From: DASRFR01 sp035651455 | GTDB lineage: Bacteria > Acidobacteriota > Terriglobia > Terriglobales > Acidobacteriaceae | NCBI GenBank assembly: GCA_035651455.1 | Contig: DASRFR010000003.1 | Span: 213,789-277,788 of the forward strand | Reading direction: 5' to 3' | Length of the DNA: 64,000 nt | Part shown: piece after piece, positions 53,390 to 62,182 of the stretch | How the letters are laid out: the number at the start of each line of letters is the position of its first letter | Numbering within the stretch: position 1 is the stretch's first letter | Notes under the pieces: generated by a model | Seen by the model: the letters and a program-made list of their open reading frames with translations, nothing else | What the model was told of the DNA's origin: nothing | Database searches by the model: none | Position numbers and translations under genes: made by a program

Positions 53390-54584
53390 CAAAGTCGTGC
53401 TTGCCTATTCTGGAGGCCTTGACACTTCCATCATTATTCCTTGGCTGAAAGAAAACTTTTCTCATGACGTGATCGCCATGGTCGGCGACGTAGGCCAGGG
53501 CGACGATCTGGAGGCGGTCGTCAACAAGGCTTATGCGACGGGCGCCAGCAAAGTCGTCGTCGAAGACCTGCGGGAACCGTTTCTGGTCGACTATGTGTTT
53601 CCGGCGCTTCGGGCAGGCGCGGTTTACGAACACAAGTATCTGCTTGGCACTTCGCTCGCCCGTCCAATCATCGCCAAGCGTCAGGTCGAAGTGGCTCTGC
53701 AGGAAGGAGCTACCGCGGTCGCGCATGGCTGTACCGGAAAGGGGAATGACCAGGTGCGCTTTGAGCTCGCATACCAGGCGCTGGCTCCAGAACTCAAGAT
53801 CATTGCTCCTTGGCGCGAGTGGACCCTCAGATCCAGGGAAGACTGTCTCGATTATGCGGAGCAGCACGGGATTCCAGTGGCGGCGAGCCGCGAAAAGATC
53901 CACAGTCGCGATCGCAACCTTTGGCATGTGAGCCACGAAGGCGGTGAACTGGAGAACGCCGCTAACGCGCCTTTAACCACTACCTGGCAGCTGACGCGCT
54001 CGCCCCAAAAGGCGCCCGATCGCGAAGAGGAGGTCGAAATCGGATTCGAACAGGGCGTTCCCGTCAGCGTGAATGGAATGTCGATGGACCCAGTCGCGCT
54101 TGTCGAATTTCTCAATGAGATTGGATCGCGCAATGCCGTGGGTCGAATCGACATGGTGGAAAACCGGTTTGTGGGAATAAAGAGCCGTGGCTGTTACGAA
54201 ACTCCGGGTGGCACTCTGCTGATGGCCGCCCATCGAGAATTGGAAGCGCTGTGCCTGGATCGCGACCTGATGCATTTCAAGCAGAGCATTGCCTTGAAGT
54301 ACGCCGAGCTGGTGTATTACGGACTGTGGTTCACGCCTTTACGGGAAGCTCTCGACGCGTTTGTTCAGAGCACGCAGACCAATATAACTGGAACCGTTAC
54401 GCTCTCGCTTTATAAGGGCAATGTGTCTATCGTCAACCGCCAGTCGGAACTCTCGCAGTACAGCACGAATCTCGCCGCTTTCACCATGGACTCAAATTAT
54501 GACCAGAAAGATGCGGCCGGATTCATCCGGATTCTGGGGTTAGCATCGCGTTCGCGCCCGCGCGCCCGTGTGGAGATGGCTTGA
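53382..54584 (+). CDS. argG: Argininosuccinate synthase
   Basis: A 400-residue enzyme joining citrulline and aspartate with ATP. The N-type PP-loop VLAYSGGLDTSIIIPWL, AHGCTGKGNDQVRFE, and SREKIHSRDRNLWH fit ArgG. The length is standard. It overlaps argF by 8 bp and touches argH by 1 bp, in the same tightly packed operon. Confidence 0.95.
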   Translation: MPDKVVLAYSGGLDTSIIIPWLKENFSHDVIAMVGDVGQGDDLEAVVNKAYATGASKVVVEDLREPFLVDYVFPALRAGAVYEHKYLLGTSLARPIIAKRQVEVALQEGATAVAHGCTGKGNDQVRFELAYQALAPELKIIAPWREWTLRSREDCLDYAEQHGIPVAASREKIHSRDRNLWHVSHEGGELENAANAPLTTTWQLTRSPQKAPDREEEVEIGFEQGVPVSVNGMSMDPVALVEFLNEIGSRNAVGRIDMVENRFVGIKSRGCYETPGGTLLMAAHRELEALCLDRDLMHFKQSIALKYAELVYYGLWFTPLREALDAFVQSTQTNITGTVTLSLYKGNVSIVNRQSELSQYSTNLAAFTMDSNYDQKDAAGFIRILGLASRSRPRARVEMA

Positions 54585-55987
54585 TGAAAATGTGGTCAGG
54601 GCGGTTTTGCGGATCGCTTGATCCAGCTTTCGAACAATGGCAGCGCTCGTTTCCTTTCGATCGGCGCTTGCTTCTGCATGAACTTGAAGCAAGTGCGGCG
54701 CATGCCGGCGCCCTGAAGCAGGTCGGCATTCTTTCATCGCACGAACTTGCGGCCATTCAGAACGGGCTTAAACAGATTGCCGACGACGCGTTCCATTCCG
54801 CGGGCTTTCTTGACGACGACGAAGCCGAAGACGTTCACCATTTCGTCGAGAAAAAACTGGTCTCGTCGATCGGCGATCTTGGATACAAGCTTCACAGCGG
54901 CCGCAGCCGCAATGAGCAGATCGCCGCTGATCTTCGCCTTTATGTGCGGGAGGGCATCGATCGCCTCGTCCTTTTGCTTTCGGATTGGATCGAAGTGTTA
55001 CTCAGTCGAGCGGGAGCCTCGGGCGATGCAGTCGTGCCTTCGTACACACACCTGCAACCGGCCGAGCCCGTTCTGGTAGCGCACTGGCTGCTCGCCTATG
55101 TGGAGATGTTCCTGCGCGATGCCGATCGCCTGAGCGACTGCCGTAAGCGGGTGAATCTGTGCCCGCTTGGATCCGGTGCGGTTGCGGGAGCGACACTTGA
55201 TCTGGACCGCGCCGCGATGGCCCACGAACTTGGGTTCCAAGCCCCAACCGCAAACAGCGTCGACGCTACCTCCGACCGTGATTTCGCGATTGAATTCGTA
55301 AACGGATTATCGCTGCTAGCCGTTCACCTGAGCCGCTGGTCCGAGGAGATGCTGCTCTTCTCCACCGGCGAATATGGATTTCTGCAGCTGCCGGAAAGTT
55401 ACTTGACGGGTAGCAGCGCCATGCCGCAAAAGAAAAATCCGGATCTGTTGGAACTGGTCCGCGGCAAAGCCGGACGAGTGGTCGGCGACTTAACCTCATT
55501 GCTGGTGACTACCAAAGGGCTTCCGCTCGCCTACAACAAAGACTTGCAGGAGACTCAAGAACCGCTCTTTCATGCGACGGAAACTGTGCTGGCGGTATTG
55601 CCACTGGTGATCGGATGGATGACGGACGTGCAGTTCAACTACTCTCGCATGCGCCAGGCTTGCGACTCGGGGATGATGAACGCCTTCGCGGCGGCCACCT
55701 ATCTGGCCAAAAAGGGAGTACCGTCACGCCTTGCGCACGAGATGGTGGGTAACGCTGTCCGCCTCTGCATCGAAAAGGGATGTGATTTACAGGATCTATC
55801 GCTGGCCGAGTTCCGGGCATTCAGTTCCGAATTCGAGAATGACGTCTACGAGTGTCTGACATTGCCGGCTGTGTTGGCCATGCACAATGTGCGCGGCGGT
55901 ACCGCGCCCGAGCGGGTCAGGGCCGCCATGGCCGATGCCCAACAGAGAGCCAGCAAGCTTCGTGGAGAAGCGCATGCGCACGCGTGA
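54584..55987 (+). CDS. argH: Argininosuccinate lyase
   Basis: A 467-residue fumarase-superfamily enzyme releasing arginine and fumarate. MWSGRF, HSGRSRNEQIAADLRLY, THLQPAEPVLVAHWLLAY and the signature GSSAMPQKKNPDLLELVRG with the catalytic Ser are intact. The ATG at 54584 overlaps the argG stop by 1 bp. Its last 14 bp overlap the acetyltransferase gene that follows. Confidence 0.95.
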   Translation: MKMWSGRFCGSLDPAFEQWQRSFPFDRRLLLHELEASAAHAGALKQVGILSSHELAAIQNGLKQIADDAFHSAGFLDDDEAEDVHHFVEKKLVSSIGDLGYKLHSGRSRNEQIAADLRLYVREGIDRLVLLLSDWIEVLLSRAGASGDAVVPSYTHLQPAEPVLVAHWLLAYVEMFLRDADRLSDCRKRVNLCPLGSGAVAGATLDLDRAAMAHELGFQAPTANSVDATSDRDFAIEFVNGLSLLAVHLSRWSEEMLLFSTGEYGFLQLPESYLTGSSAMPQKKNPDLLELVRGKAGRVVGDLTSLLVTTKGLPLAYNKDLQETQEPLFHATETVLAVLPLVIGWMTDVQFNYSRMRQACDSGMMNAFAAATYLAKKGVPSRLAHEMVGNAVRLCIEKGCDLQDLSLAEFRAFSSEFENDVYECLTLPAVLAMHNVRGGTAPERVRAAMADAQQRASKLRGEAHAHA

Positions 55988-56492
55988 AGCCATCCTGCCT
56001 GATGCTCCTCAGGTGCATAATCTCATCGCCGCGTACTCGGGCGACGGCACGCTTCTGCCGCGCTCTCTGCACGAAATCTGCGAAAACATTCGCGACTTCG
56101 TGATCTTGGAAAACGACGGCGAAATCATTGGCTGCGGAGCGCTGCACTTGTATGGCTCGCATCTGGCCGAGATCCGTTCCGTTACGGTCGATCCCACTGC
56201 TCAAGGATTGGGCGGTGGTCGCCTGTTGGTCGAAGCACTTATTCGCCAGGCGAAGAAGCACAGGGTGACTTGCATCTGCTTGTTCACTCGCATTCCCAGG
56301 TTTTTCGCCAGCCTGGGTTTCGGCGTTGCAGTGCGCGAAGATCTGCCGGACAAGATTTACAAAGATTGCCTCAAGTGCCCGCGCCTTCACAATTGCGACG
56401 AAGTAGCCATGGTACGAGGCAGGGTTCCGAAATTCGCTATTCTTCCCCAACCCGCCGGCTCACTGGTGAAATTGCAAGGCGTAAACCGTTAA
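55974..56492 (+). CDS. argA: GNAT-type N-acetylglutamate synthase
   Basis: A 172-residue acetyltransferase supplying the first step of arginine synthesis. EIRSVTVDPTAQGLGGGRLLVEAL contains the acetyl-CoA loop, and FTRIPRFFASLGF the C-terminal GNAT motif; KIYKDCLKCPRLHNCDEVAM is characteristic of the short ArgA/ArgH(A)-type synthases. It lacks the amino-acid-kinase domain of classical ArgA. The ATG at 55974 lies inside argH (14-bp overlap) with GGAG upstream. In some marine gammaproteobacteria the same two activities are fused as ArgH(A). Confidence 0.85.
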   Translation: MRTREAILPDAPQVHNLIAAYSGDGTLLPRSLHEICENIRDFVILENDGEIIGCGALHLYGSHLAEIRSVTVDPTAQGLGGGRLLVEALIRQAKKHRVTCICLFTRIPRFFASLGFGVAVREDLPDKIYKDCLKCPRLHNCDEVAMVRGRVPKFAILPQPAGSLVKLQGVNR

Positions 56493-56501
56493 ATAAAACG
56501 T

Positions 56502-56729
56502 TTATCCCGTTCTGCGCTCAGGAGTTGACGGTTCGTTGTGCTCCGGCTCTCGCCCATGCGTCGACGCTTCATGCAACCGTGATGCCTCGAAAAGCCTTTG
56601 CTCTTCCTCGTTCAGGCCTTCCTCTGCACTTGCAGTAAGCTCGCCTCGACGCCAGAGATTCAGGCGGCGATTCTGAAGGTCGTGATGACGTTTTTGGTAT
56701 TGCATGCACTCCCGGCAGGCGCTCGACAT
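56502..56729 (-). CDS. Small CxxC protein
   Basis: A 75-residue protein with CRECMQYQ near the start, a possible redox or metal site, then a basic and an acidic helix. AGGAGG 6 nt before the ATG at 56729 fixes the start. It converges on argA, 9 bp away. No family is recognised. Confidence 0.5.
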   Translation of the reverse strand: MSSACRECMQYQKRHHDLQNRRLNLWRRGELTASAEEGLNEEEQRLFEASRLHEASTHGREPEHNEPSTPERRTG

Positions 56730-56972
56730 GGTGTGCCTCCTGTCTCGCGGTTCACACGCGCGGTTCATTGATCCCTCGCGATCGTCACGAAGATGAATTC
56801 ACGCGCGTCGGATATTGCTGGTGCCTGCCTGGCAAGCACCTGATTGGCTGGAATGACCACAACTTTGATGCTCGGCAAACATAATTTCGGTGATTGCCGT
56901 CACGGATCGACGTGATTGCAGCGGAGCGCAATTCTACATACGGTGGCATTTCGGGCGTGGTCGCCTGAAGTG

Positions 56973-56984
56973 TCCGATATCGGA
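56973..56984. repeat. 12-bp perfect palindrome before the 57.1-kb gene
   Basis: TCCGATATCGGA followed by TTTT. It could be an operator for the small gene at 57093. The remainder of 56730-57092 shows nothing I can support. Confidence 0.3.
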
Positions 56985-57092
56985 TTTTCCAACCTGTTGT
57001 TGTAGACTCTTACAGAGCACTGGTTGCCGAGGAGCGTTGCTTACGCGTTCGACGCCAATCTGGTCATTTCTACAGAGTAGTCGAGAGATCGT

Positions 57093-57317
57093 ATGCCAAA
57101 GAAACGCGGTAATCCGAATTGGGGCAAGCCGGATCTGAATACCACGTACACCGGCGCAACGTCGTTCGAAGAACTCGTCAAAAAGCTACAGCTCTCTCCC
57201 GCGGAGTACGAAAGCTCCGCCCAGCTGAAAGACTGGGTTCGCAAGAACAAAGACCAGAAATACGTGCCTTCCGATCTGCTTCGCGCTTGGGACTTCGAAG
57301 TCAAAGAAGAATCCTAA
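57093..57317 (+). CDS. Small basic protein, unknown function
   Basis: A 74-residue protein beginning with a short basic tail (PKKRGNPNWGKPD) and a helical body (SFEELVKKLQLSPAEYESS, LKDWVRKNKDQKYVP). Its codon use is like that of the host genes. No domain is recognised; a nucleic-acid-binding role is only a guess from the basic N-terminus. Confidence 0.5.
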   Translation: MPKKRGNPNWGKPDLNTTYTGATSFEELVKKLQLSPAEYESSAQLKDWVRKNKDQKYVPSDLLRAWDFEVKEES

Positions 57318-57720
57318 GTCCGGTCGTACCTTTCCACCATTCCCGCTATGGGTTGCACATGAGACCGAAGCCACCGCTCGGATATTGAGGTCCGCAGCTC
57401 CAGGCGTGCCGCTCACCATTCTCATTCTCGCGATGTACTCCACTCAGCGCGTTGCGTGCAGTTCAACAATTCTGTTTAGCTGTCCACCCCTGAGGTGCTA
57501 TGGCCCGAAGCTCACATATCCGCGAACCCCTGTTGCCCGCTAGCTCATCTGCTCCTCAAGCGCGGGCGCGGCGTTCTCTGTGTTAAGATAAAAACTGCTT
57601 CACTGCTCAGACATTCGCAAACTTGGTTTGGCGCGCGTTACGCTCCCAACGCGTGGGAGCACACCAGGCGACGCTCACATCCAGAATCAGCGCATCTCGA
57701 GTGTTCGAGCGTTGGCGAGT
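57318..57720. other. Gene-free gap before the integrase region
   Basis: No coding region is supported here. The only structure noticed is GCTCCCA-acgcg-TGGGAGC at 57642-57660, a perfect 7-bp inverted repeat 60 bp before the tRNA-like sequence. It could be a recombinase or terminator site of the neighbouring element. Confidence 0.4.
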
Positions 57721-57770
57721 GGGGACGTAGTTCAGTTGGTTAGAACAGTTGGTTAGAACGCTGCCCTGTC
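57721..57770 (+). pseudogene. Broken tRNA-Asp-like 5' half (probable attachment site)
   Basis: GGGGACGTAGTTCAGTTGG through GCTGCCCTGTC matches the acceptor, D-arm and anticodon portion of a bacterial tRNA-Asp (anticodon GTC). A 13-bp tandem duplication (CAGTTGGTTAGAA at 57733-57745 and 57746-57758) disrupts the D-arm, and the sequence after the anticodon is not tRNA. The 3' half with the T-arm is missing. An integrase starts 77 bp further on, so this is probably the scar of integration into tRNA-Asp. Confidence 0.65.
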
Positions 57771-57847
57771 GCCGGTTTCCTTTATTATCTTGCATTTAGC
57801 TCGATTATGGGCGATTCTACTGGCGGTTCATCCAAGGACTCGCCAAA

Positions 57848-59092
57848 ATGCCCAGATCTTCCCGCGTAAGGCTCTTCAAGCAAGCAAAGATCAAGCATAA
57901 GTGGGCTCTTGCCGCCGCGCTTTTCGATACGAAAGGTAGGGTAAGAAAGGACCGCGTTGTCGTAAACGGCCGAGAGGAAAACCACCCCGAAGGAAGTTAC
58001 TTCATCGAGTGGTGGGATCGCGGACAGCGTCACCGCGAGGCCGTCGGTCCGCATGCACAAGATGCGGCGGAGAAGGCTCGCATAAAACAGGCCGAACTTG
58101 CGGCCATGCAGAACGGCATCATTCCTCAACCCCAGGTCGCAGAAGTTGCTCCCGAACGTACGACTTTGGCCGCGGCGCTCGACGGCTATAAGGAGTACGT
58201 GCAGTACCATCGGAGCCTTCGAACTTTTCGCACCTACCGCCCGATCCTGGAATCGTTCAAGCAGTCGTGTACCAAGAAGTACGTGGACGAAGTCGAGCGT
58301 CAAGATTTTGTCGATTTCGCGACGCAATGCATGAAGGAAGGGCAAAAGGGGAAGAGCATCTACAACAAGCTGGTAGTGCTCTCACAGGTTATGAAACAGC
58401 ATGGTCGTTCGAAGCTGCTGAACACGTCTGATTGGCCGAAATTTGTCGAGACCGTTCGCCCCATTTACGAGGATGCGGAACTGAAAACACTGTTCGAAGC
58501 TTGCACGCCGGCAGAGGAAGTTCGTTTCAAGTTTTACCTGATGTCAGGATTCCGAGACGCAGAAGGACGCTTCGTCACCTGGCGCGATGTCGATTTTAAG
58601 CACATGGCCGTTCGCGTTACTGCTAAACCTCATTGGGGATTTCATCCAAAGAACTGGGAAGAGCGGGAGGTTCCGGTCCCGGAAAAGCTGATCGCACTTC
58701 TAACAGACTTTCGCCCTCTGACGGCAGGGCAGGATGACCCTGTGTTTCCGAGCGAAACGGGAAAGCCCGATGGTGCAATGCTCGAGAAACTCAAAGCTGT
58801 CGCGTTTCGAACAAAGCTCAACTGCCGGCACTGTATCACGACTCATAAACTGAAAGACGGAACGACAAAGGTGAATCGCTGTGCTGATGGACCCTACTGC
58901 GGCCGATGGTTCCTTCACAAATTTCGTCACACCTACGCCACCCGACATTTGCAGGACGGAATCGATATCCGCACATTGCAGCAGTGGATGGGACATCGCG
59001 ACATTGGATCCACTATGGTCTATCTCAAAGGCGTTCGAAACAGGGACATTCAAGCGAGGATTAACAAGGGAAGCCTCGCCGCGTTTGCATAG
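57848..59092 (+). CDS. Tyrosine recombinase/integrase
   Basis: A 414-residue phage-type integrase. Catalytic residues are visible: Arg in SGFRDAEG, His357-x-x-Arg360 in HKFRH, His383 in WMGHRD and the nucleophile Tyr392 in STMVYL. The N-terminal arm (LDGYKEYVQYHRSLRTFRTY) is the SAM-like core-binding domain. A Cys cluster (CRHC and CADGPYC, about 322-347) is inserted just before the HxxR box and may bind zinc. It probably mediates insertion at the adjacent tRNA sequence. Confidence 0.9.
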   Translation: MPRSSRVRLFKQAKIKHKWALAAALFDTKGRVRKDRVVVNGREENHPEGSYFIEWWDRGQRHREAVGPHAQDAAEKARIKQAELAAMQNGIIPQPQVAEVAPERTTLAAALDGYKEYVQYHRSLRTFRTYRPILESFKQSCTKKYVDEVERQDFVDFATQCMKEGQKGKSIYNKLVVLSQVMKQHGRSKLLNTSDWPKFVETVRPIYEDAELKTLFEACTPAEEVRFKFYLMSGFRDAEGRFVTWRDVDFKHMAVRVTAKPHWGFHPKNWEEREVPVPEKLIALLTDFRPLTAGQDDPVFPSETGKPDGAMLEKLKAVAFRTKLNCRHCITTHKLKDGTTKVNRCADGPYCGRWFLHKFRHTYATRHLQDGIDIRTLQQWMGHRDIGSTMVYLKGVRNRDIQARINKGSLAAFA

Positions 59093-59354
59093 TCCACCCA
59101 CGAATATCTCTTTGCATCGTCTGGACATGCAGGCGGCGGATGGCCAGGCCGCGCTCGTGCCTCCATACAGCATGTGCGCGGAATACACGTCGCTATAACC
59201 TGTGGGAATAGGCTTCGTCGAAAAAGTTATTGGACAAAGCGGGAATTCATACTCACAGTGGGGGAGAGCATCCCGTGCGTTTTGGGCGGCAAAGGCAACG
59301 CGGGCCCCGGCCTCCGTGATGCTGCCCGTTGACTCAATTAAGAGTAATCCAGCC

Positions 59355-59609
59355 ATGACTCTCGCCGAACAATTACGCTGCAGGAAGAAAGCCCTCACGG
59401 TGGAAGAACTCGCCGATGTTCTGTGCATCGCGATTCGGACTATCTACAAGGAAGTTGAAGATAACCGAATCCCATTCTTTCGTGTCCGAAGTGCTATACG
59501 ATTCGATCCGCACCAGGTAGCGGACTGGCTAGACGGGAAGATGCCGCCATATTCGGTGCTGTCCTCGGACGAGAAACGAGTGATGTCGCGTAGGTCTCAA
59601 GCTGTCTGA
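59355..59609 (+). CDS. Excisionase-type HTH protein
   Basis: An 84-residue MerR-like/excisionase-family DNA-binding protein: LTVEELADVLCIAIRTIYKEVEDNRIPFFRV and FDPHQVADWLDG form the winged helix used by Xis proteins. Position directly after an integrase supports a directionality role. An in-frame start at 59202 would add 51 unrelated residues and is not used. Confidence 0.65.
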   Translation: MTLAEQLRCRKKALTVEELADVLCIAIRTIYKEVEDNRIPFFRVRSAIRFDPHQVADWLDGKMPPYSVLSSDEKRVMSRRSQAV

Positions 59610-59633
59610 GTTCGTTTGGGACCGACTAGATGA

Positions 59634-59993
59634 ATGGAGAATTTGCGACGGCAAGTCGTTCCGACCGGAGTGCGTAAGACTATGTCTTCGCAACTTGAGC
59701 TTCGTCATTTACACGCGGCTGTTGTTTTGGCTGAAGATCTGAATTTCACGCGAGCCGCCATGCGGCTTCAAATTACGCAGCCCGCCCTCAGTAGAAAAAT
59801 CATGCAACTCGAAAAGCAATACCAGTTCCAGCTATTCATTCGTGACAGAAAGCACCCGGTACGACTCACAGAAGCGGGCCGTTCCTTCGTTCACGAAGCT
59901 CGCCGCGCCCTTTTGCATGCAGAACGTGCGATCCGGCTAGCGCGCGAGGCGCACCTGGGAATGCCCTCCGTGCAGCGACGAAAGTCCGCTTAA
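59634..59993 (+). CDS. LysR DNA-binding domain without effector domain
   Basis: 119 residues (103 from the internal ATG at 59682). It contains the whole LysR HTH and linker helix (LELRHLHAAVVLAEDLNFTRAAMRLQITQPALSRKIMQLE) and then stops after about 100 residues, with no remains of an effector domain downstream. It is close in sequence to the HTH of the convergent LysR at 60022. Either a truncated copy or a functional HTH-only protein. Confidence 0.65.
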   Translation: MENLRRQVVPTGVRKTMSSQLELRHLHAAVVLAEDLNFTRAAMRLQITQPALSRKIMQLEKQYQFQLFIRDRKHPVRLTEAGRSFVHEARRALLHAERAIRLAREAHLGMPSVQRRKSA

Positions 59994-60021
59994 ACGCGGG
60001 CTGAACCCGAAAACTGTGGGC

Positions 60022-60972
60022 TCAAGCTGTTTGAGACAGTGGAAGCTGCATTTGGATTGCTGGAGAGCGCTTTGGAACAACGCGCCGAAGGAAGGCACGC
60101 GCGAATTCGTTGGTAACTCGAGAACGATCGTCGGATCTGATGATAAGGCAAGTTTCAAATCGCAAAGCTGCATTCGATAGAGGCTTAATCACAATGTTCG
60201 TTTCATGGAAGCGCAGTCCTCCGGGCTTGGTGAATATCGCGACCCCCGCCCGTTCCGATACCAAATGAACAGCTTCATATGCCGTCATTATGTCATGTGC
60301 ATTCCTGGGATGAATGCCTTCACATGCTGCAGATTGGAAAATTGCATCATGGATAACCGGATGGACATTCTCCGCGAGTAGTATCCATTCGTCGTGGGCC
60401 AAGTCTTTCAGGACAACTCGATCCTTGGGTGCGGCTTTGTGCTTCTCAGGAAGTGCCACGTAGAGCGGTGATTCCGAGAATGCCACTGCAGTGATTTGGT
60501 TGTACTTTGGAGGCGCAGTGACGAGAGCGATGTTCAGCTCTCCAGCCATTACGCTGCGTACTAATTCAGTAGCCGGCCGCGTTGCGGTTCGAACCCTCAG
60601 CTTCGGGTAAAGAGGAAGGCGAATTGCGAGCAATTCGGAAATCCAGGCGCGATCGGCATCATGCGAATAGCCGATCATCAGCACGTCCTCCCAACCCTCA
60701 TGGGCAGCACGGCCAAGATGCACGGCGCGTTCTGCGTGGAAGAGGGCTTTACGTGCTTCTTCTACGAAGACGCGACCGGCATCAGTAAGGTCTATCAGCC
60801 GTCCTTTTTCACGAACAAATAGGCGCATTCGGTTCCGCTCTTCGATTTCAGTTATGAGCTTGCTAAGAGCGGGTTGGCTAACCCGCAGGATGTGTGCGGC
60901 TCGCGTGAAGTTCAGTTCCTCGGCCAAAACCACGACCGAATACAAGTGTCGAATATCGAGCTGGGGGAGCAT
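60022..60972 (-). CDS. LysR-family transcriptional regulator
   Basis: A 316-residue full-length LysR protein. HTH is LDIRHLYSVVVLAEELNFTRAAHILRVSQPALSKLI; the effector domain runs from about residue 95 (DVLMIGYSHDADRAWISELL). It converges on the HTH-only gene 28 bp away, and the two share high local similarity over the HTH. Its ligand and targets are unknown. Confidence 0.85.
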   Translation of the reverse strand: MLPQLDIRHLYSVVVLAEELNFTRAAHILRVSQPALSKLITEIEERNRMRLFVREKGRLIDLTDAGRVFVEEARKALFHAERAVHLGRAAHEGWEDVLMIGYSHDADRAWISELLAIRLPLYPKLRVRTATRPATELVRSVMAGELNIALVTAPPKYNQITAVAFSESPLYVALPEKHKAAPKDRVVLKDLAHDEWILLAENVHPVIHDAIFQSAACEGIHPRNAHDIMTAYEAVHLVSERAGVAIFTKPGGLRFHETNIVIKPLSNAALRFETCLIIRSDDRSRVTNEFARAFLRRVVPKRSPAIQMQLPLSQTA

Positions 60973-61144
60973 GCCTACATAGGGGGCCGGCTCCGCTTTC
61001 GCAGAATTACCCCACGCTCATTGAAGGAACCTGTGGGGCAAAAAAAGTATGAAGCAAGTTTTGTCCTCATTTACGGGTTTGGTCCCCGATAAGGAGAAGC
61101 AGTCTGCCTTGACGTGCCTGAGCTCTCGATGGCAGGCTACTCCA

Positions 61145-61424
61145 ATGAATTTGCAGGAATTTCGTGAGTCTGTTGTCAATGACCAGCCGCCCAAGAACCT
61201 CGATTTTGCGATGTCGGGGTTGGTCGGACGCCAAAGACGACTGGACCTGGGCTCACGAATCAGCGCAGCAGGGCGAAGGACCGGCTGGTGCATGGGTGCA
61301 TGCGTACCTACACCGTAAGGTGATTCGTCGAATGCCGCGTACTGGTATCTGGGTGCGGGCAAGTCTCCCTACCTCGGTCCGCTACAGGAGGAATGGGCCG
61401 CGGTTGTGGAAGCTCCTCGGCTGA
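61145..61424 (+). pseudogene. Frameshifted remnant of a conserved small protein
   Basis: Three frames in succession carry pieces of one protein: MNLQEFRESVVNDQPPKNL, then WSDAKDDWTWAHESAQQGEG and WVHAYLHRK, then GDSSNAAYWYLGAGKSPYLG with LQEEWAAVVEA. I recognise the order (WxDAKxDWxxAHE, AWVHAYLHRKEGD, NAAYWYRRAGK) from a widespread uncharacterised family. At least two frameshifts (near 61215 and 61318) break it. Confidence 0.7.
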
Positions 61425-61509
61425 TGGTGCCGCAAATGCGAGTGTCGCGCCTGACCTTCGTTGAACTCTGGCCATCTAATTATTACCGCTAAGATCGAGG
61501 CCGTTCCAG

Positions 61510-62109
61510 ATGTCGAGGCAAGAAGTCGGGCCAGAGTGGATTCTTTCGAGCTTCACCCCGCCCAGTCCCGGCGTTCAAGACCACATCAACGAATTGATCG
61601 CCGTCGCACGCCGGCTTTGGCCACGAATCCAGGCACATGCGGTTAAGGAGCAGCCACAGAGGAGTCATGATGAGGTGATCGAAATTGCATCAGATGTTTG
61701 GGAATCCACGCTCCAGTCGATTGGGAAGACAATCGTCAGATCCAACGGCAGAGGCGTACAGATTCGGGATGCTGATGCGTACCTTTTCGGTATTTTCATT
61801 CACCGTTTCAATCGTGCCTTGAGAAAAGAACGGAGAAGAAGGGAGATGTTTCGGTATCTCCCATCTGGGCGTGACCTTGAGGTCCTACGGCAAGCTCACG
61901 ACTCGAGGCCGGCGCGAGAGATCGAACAGTCGGTTCAGGCAAAAGAAGCGGTTCAGAGTCTGGACGAATGGCAGGGCAAAGTCTGGATAGCCCGAAAATA
62001 CGGCTATTCCTACCGTGAGATTGGCTCCTTCTTCGGCATGTCAGAGGCTCAGGTGAAGCTCAGATTTCGCTACGCCCTCGCTCGACTGCGGGAGAAGTTC
62101 GGATTGTGA
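61510..62109 (+). CDS. ECF-like RNA polymerase sigma factor
   Basis: A 199-residue protein with a region 2-like part (DADAYLFGIFIHRFNRALRKERRR) and a region 4 HTH (KVWIARKYGYSYREIGSFFGMSEAQVKLRFRYALARLREKF). It should direct polymerase to a dedicated promoter set. The gene downstream codes for a membrane protein with a CxxC-like N-terminus, suggesting an anti-sigma partner. Confidence 0.75.
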   Translation: MSRQEVGPEWILSSFTPPSPGVQDHINELIAVARRLWPRIQAHAVKEQPQRSHDEVIEIASDVWESTLQSIGKTIVRSNGRGVQIRDADAYLFGIFIHRFNRALRKERRRREMFRYLPSGRDLEVLRQAHDSRPAREIEQSVQAKEAVQSLDEWQGKVWIARKYGYSYREIGSFFGMSEAQVKLRFRYALARLREKFGL

Positions 62110-62182
62110 AGCGTTCAACGACTTTGTCGAAGTTGGCTGTACACTTTGTCTTCGTACAGCCCAGGATTGAGGTAAGCGAATT

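Larger units (their letters stand above)
57721..59609 (+). mobile_element. Edge of an integrative element (tRNA scar, integrase, excisionase-like gene)
   Basis: The tRNA-Asp fragment, tyrosine integrase and small HTH protein are in the order seen at one end of genomic islands. The other end was not found; it may lie beyond 64000. The content to 64000 (short regulators, a decayed gene, a sigma factor) fits an accessory region. Confidence 0.5.

Noticed and set aside
57721..57796. Functional tRNA-Asp gene
   Set aside because: The D-arm has a 13-bp duplication and there is no variable region, T-arm or 3' acceptor strand after the anticodon.
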